Below are positions 21,476 through 23,112 of a stretch of 23,112 nt of DNA, piece by piece. The notes under the pieces are model-generated. The model saw only the letters and a program-made list of their open reading frames with translations. It was not told where the DNA came from and made no database searches. The stretch's first letter is position 1; each line of letters starts with the position of its first letter. The position numbers and the translations under genes are program-made. The DNA lies in contig DQHW01000020.1 in NCBI GenBank assembly GCA_003524305.1, forward strand, positions 1 to 23,112, written 5' to 3'. The DNA is from Anaerolineaceae bacterium (GTDB taxonomy: Bacteria; Chloroflexota; Anaerolineae; Anaerolineales; Anaerolineaceae).

Positions 21476-22435
21476 ATGAACAACGAAAAATATCACATCA
21501 ACACAAAAAATGTTCCTACTTTCTATTTCATAGGTGTGACCACTGGAAAATCATCGATTATGAAAGTTTTTCCATTATGGATGAAGGTCTTGGGAAGAGA
21601 AGACGTCATCATGGAAGGAGTTGATTGTAAAATCCATGATGACCCAGAAGTTTATCGTCAAGCCGTTGCACAGATAAAATATGATCCCAATTCATTGGGT
21701 GCACTTGTTACCACCCACAAGATTGATTTATTGTCGGCTGCACGCGATATGTTTGAATATCTAGATCCTTATGCTTTGATCACGGATGAAATATCAAGCA
21801 TCTCGAAATTGGATGGCCGCCTTGAAGGCCACGCCAAAGACCCGCTCACCTCGGGCGCCAGTCTGGATGCCATTATTGAAAAAGATTATTTCGCCAAAAC
21901 CGGCGGCCAGCTGCTATGTTTCGGCGCTGGCGGTTCTGCCATCGCTACCTTGCTGCACCTGGTCAACAAAACGGATAAAGGCGACCGTCCCTCCAAATTC
22001 GCCTTTGTCAACCGTTCACAAGGCCGCCTGGATCATGCGAAAGAAATGGTCAGCAATCTAAAAACAGATATCGAGATTGAATATATTTGTAATGCTGACC
22101 CCAAAGTCAATGACGGAATTATGGAAAAATTCCCGCCGTACAGTGTCATCATCAATGCCACCGGTATGGGCAAAGACACACCAGGCTCTCCCATCACTTG
22201 GGAAGGCAAGTTCCCGATGAACAGTGTTTCATGGGAGTTCAATTATCGCGGCGAGTTGGATTATCTGCATCAATCTCTGGCACAAGTTGAAAGCCGCAAT
22301 GTTAAAGTGGAAGATGGTTGGATTTACTTCGTCCACGGATGGACGCAAGTGGTAGCCCAGGTGCTGCACTTTGAGCTAACACCTGCCCTGTTTGAGAAGC
22401 TGAACGAAGCTGCTTCATCGGTTAGAGGCAAGTAA
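21476..22435 (+). CDS. shikimate dehydrogenase-like oxidoreductase
   Basis: Protein of 319 residues with the two-domain AroE/YdiB architecture. An N-terminal substrate domain (FIGVTTGKSSIMKVFPLW; VTTHK with catalytic-type Lys82) precedes a Rossmann domain with GAGGSA (150-155) and INATGMG near 226-232. Compared with classical AroE, the NTD motif of the active site is replaced by AKDP (Asp122 kept, Asn/Thr lost), SKS/SLS at the start becomes TGKSS, and the protein is about 40 residues longer. The substrate is therefore probably not shikimate but a related cyclic or linear polyol or keto acid. GAGGAG six bases before the ATG gives a strong start, 18 bases after the aldolase gene. Confidence 0.82.
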   Translation: MNNEKYHINTKNVPTFYFIGVTTGKSSIMKVFPLWMKVLGREDVIMEGVDCKIHDDPEVYRQAVAQIKYDPNSLGALVTTHKIDLLSAARDMFEYLDPYALITDEISSISKLDGRLEGHAKDPLTSGASLDAIIEKDYFAKTGGQLLCFGAGGSAIATLLHLVNKTDKGDRPSKFAFVNRSQGRLDHAKEMVSNLKTDIEIEYICNADPKVNDGIMEKFPPYSVIINATGMGKDTPGSPITWEGKFPMNSVSWEFNYRGELDYLHQSLAQVESRNVKVEDGWIYFVHGWTQVVAQVLHFELTPALFEKLNEAASSVRGK

Positions 22436-22452
22436 ATCAAACAGGAGAGCAA

Positions 22453-22899
22453 ATGAGCGAGAAAACTGATCTGGCGGAACAATACCATAACAATGGATAT
22501 GGTTGTGGGCAGGCTGTTTTGGCTTCATTTGCTTCTGATTATGGCCTGAGCGAAGATCTAGCCCTAAAAATTTCAACGGGTTTTGGCTCTGGCATGGGCA
22601 GAATGTGTGAAGTGTGCGGTGCATTGACCGGCGCTTTCATGGTGATTGGTCTTAAATACGGCAAAGTTAAAACAGATGGTTCAAAGTATGGCAGCAATAC
22701 TGAAACGACCTATCACAAGGTCGCTGAATTGGCAAAAAATTTTGAAGTCAAACACGGCTCGATTTATTGTCGTGATTTGATTGGTCATGATCTCAGCAAC
22801 GATGAAGAACGGGCAGAAGTCGTTCGGCAAGGCTTGTTTAAATCCACTTGCGGTGTTTGCATTTTAGATGCCGTCAAACTTCTGGAAGAATATTTATAA
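22453..22899 (+). CDS. C_GCAxxG_C_C-type cysteine-rich protein
   Basis: Small protein of 148 residues with the characteristic cysteine pattern of the C_GCAxxG_C_C family: Cys18 (YGCGQAV), Cys52 and Cys55 (MCEVCGALTGA), Cys106 (IYCRDLIG), Cys133 and Cys136 (TCGVC). GFGSGMG (44-50) is the conserved glycine turn. The family is common in anaerobes and is thought to be redox-active or to bind a metal or cluster; no reaction is established to my knowledge. It has no signal peptide. AGGAGAG precedes the ATG, and it follows the shikimate-dehydrogenase-like gene by 17 bases within the catabolic operon, so a redox or electron-transfer role in the pathway is possible. Confidence 0.85.
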   Translation: MSEKTDLAEQYHNNGYGCGQAVLASFASDYGLSEDLALKISTGFGSGMGRMCEVCGALTGAFMVIGLKYGKVKTDGSKYGSNTETTYHKVAELAKNFEVKHGSIYCRDLIGHDLSNDEERAEVVRQGLFKSTCGVCILDAVKLLEEYL

Positions 22900-22921
22900 A
22901 AACGTTTGAAAGGCAAATGGT

Positions 22922-23112
22922 ATGTACTTAACCGCTCAAGAAGTAGCAAAGATGATTGATCTTTCTTGTGTTCGCACGATTTCAAACAAGACAGATATTG
23001 AAGAAATGGTTAGCGCAGCCAAAGAATATCAGTTTGGTCAGGTTTCAGTAATGCAATGCTTCATCCCTTATACCAAACAATTGCTCGCAGGTTCAGCGGA
23101 TATCCGCATTGT
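22922..23112 (+). CDS. DeoC/DERA-like class I aldolase, N-terminal fragment
   Basis: Partial gene running off the window end; about 63 codons visible. The product starts MYLTAQEVAKMIDLSCVRTI and continues through EEMVSAAKEYQFGQVSVMQCFIP, which follows the opening of deoxyribose-phosphate-aldolase-like TIM barrels: IDxS/T, then a helix, then AAxxYxFxxVxV. The catalytic lysine region is outside the window. An AAAGG stretch lies upstream of the ATG, 22 bases after the preceding stop. In this operon it could cleave a deoxy-sugar phosphate or a related C-C bond. Identification from the N-terminal third only, so moderate confidence. Confidence 0.62.
   Translation, partial: MYLTAQEVAKMIDLSCVRTISNKTDIEEMVSAAKEYQFGQVSVMQCFIPYTKQLLAGSADIRI

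Noticed and set aside
1..23112. Search for tRNA, rRNA, CRISPR, insertion-sequence ends and phage genes
   Set aside because: Nothing recognisable by eye; no transposase, integrase or regular spaced repeats were found.

Overview
The window reads as one large carbohydrate-utilisation locus from an anaerobic bacterium, most likely a Chloroflexota member of the Anaerolineae type. The basis is a solute-binding lipoprotein with an LAAC lipobox followed by a low-complexity Thr/Glu/Ala/Pro linker, moderate GC, a C_GCAxxG_C_C-type cysteine protein, and a mixture of Gfo/Idh/MocA oxidoreductases and xylose-isomerase-like TIM barrels. The taxon is inferred. No rRNA, tRNA, CRISPR array, phage or insertion sequence was seen.

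Layout. (1) Positions 1-9342, minus strand: ROK-family regulator, ketose 3-epimerase-like protein, a complete ribose/inositol-type ABC importer (double ATPase, two permeases, lipoprotein), two further TIM-barrel proteins, and the start of a Gfo/Idh oxidoreductase that leaves the window. (2) Positions 9641-13154, minus strand: TIM-barrel isomerase/epimerase, a Gfo/Idh oxidoreductase resembling levoglucosan dehydrogenase, and an L-fucose-isomerase-like protein; the last two start at TTG. (3) Positions 13469-23112, plus strand: GntR/HutC regulator, FGGY kinase, Gfo/Idh oxidoreductase, zinc alcohol dehydrogenase, phosphotriesterase-like hydrolase, cupin phosphoglucose isomerase, D-3-phosphoglycerate-dehydrogenase-like protein, KDPG-type aldolase, shikimate-dehydrogenase-like protein, cysteine-rich redox protein, and the start of a DeoC-like aldolase.

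How it fits together (inference). The ABC importer brings in a sugar, cyclitol or anhydrosugar. Gfo/Idh and zinc dehydrogenases oxidise it, TIM barrels epimerise or eliminate, a metal hydrolase opens a lactone or diketo ring, a kinase phosphorylates a keto sugar or sugar acid, and KDPG-type and DeoC-type aldolases cleave to central metabolites. The substrate cannot be read from sequence. Candidates are inositol-like cyclitols, levoglucosan-type anhydrosugars or 3-keto glycosides, and rare ketoses.

Regulation. Promoter-like sequences upstream of all three units carry the same word just downstream of the -10 box: TGTAAT, a 6-base gap, then an ATTACA-like arm. This makes the GntR protein the probable master repressor. 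Two other structural features stand out: a diverged duplication of the kinase/dehydrogenase gene junction around 15.8-16.2 kb that has brought in an internal promoter, and a 12-base perfect anti-16S sequence well upstream of the binding-protein gene, resembling an mRNA-stabilising Shine-Dalgarno element.
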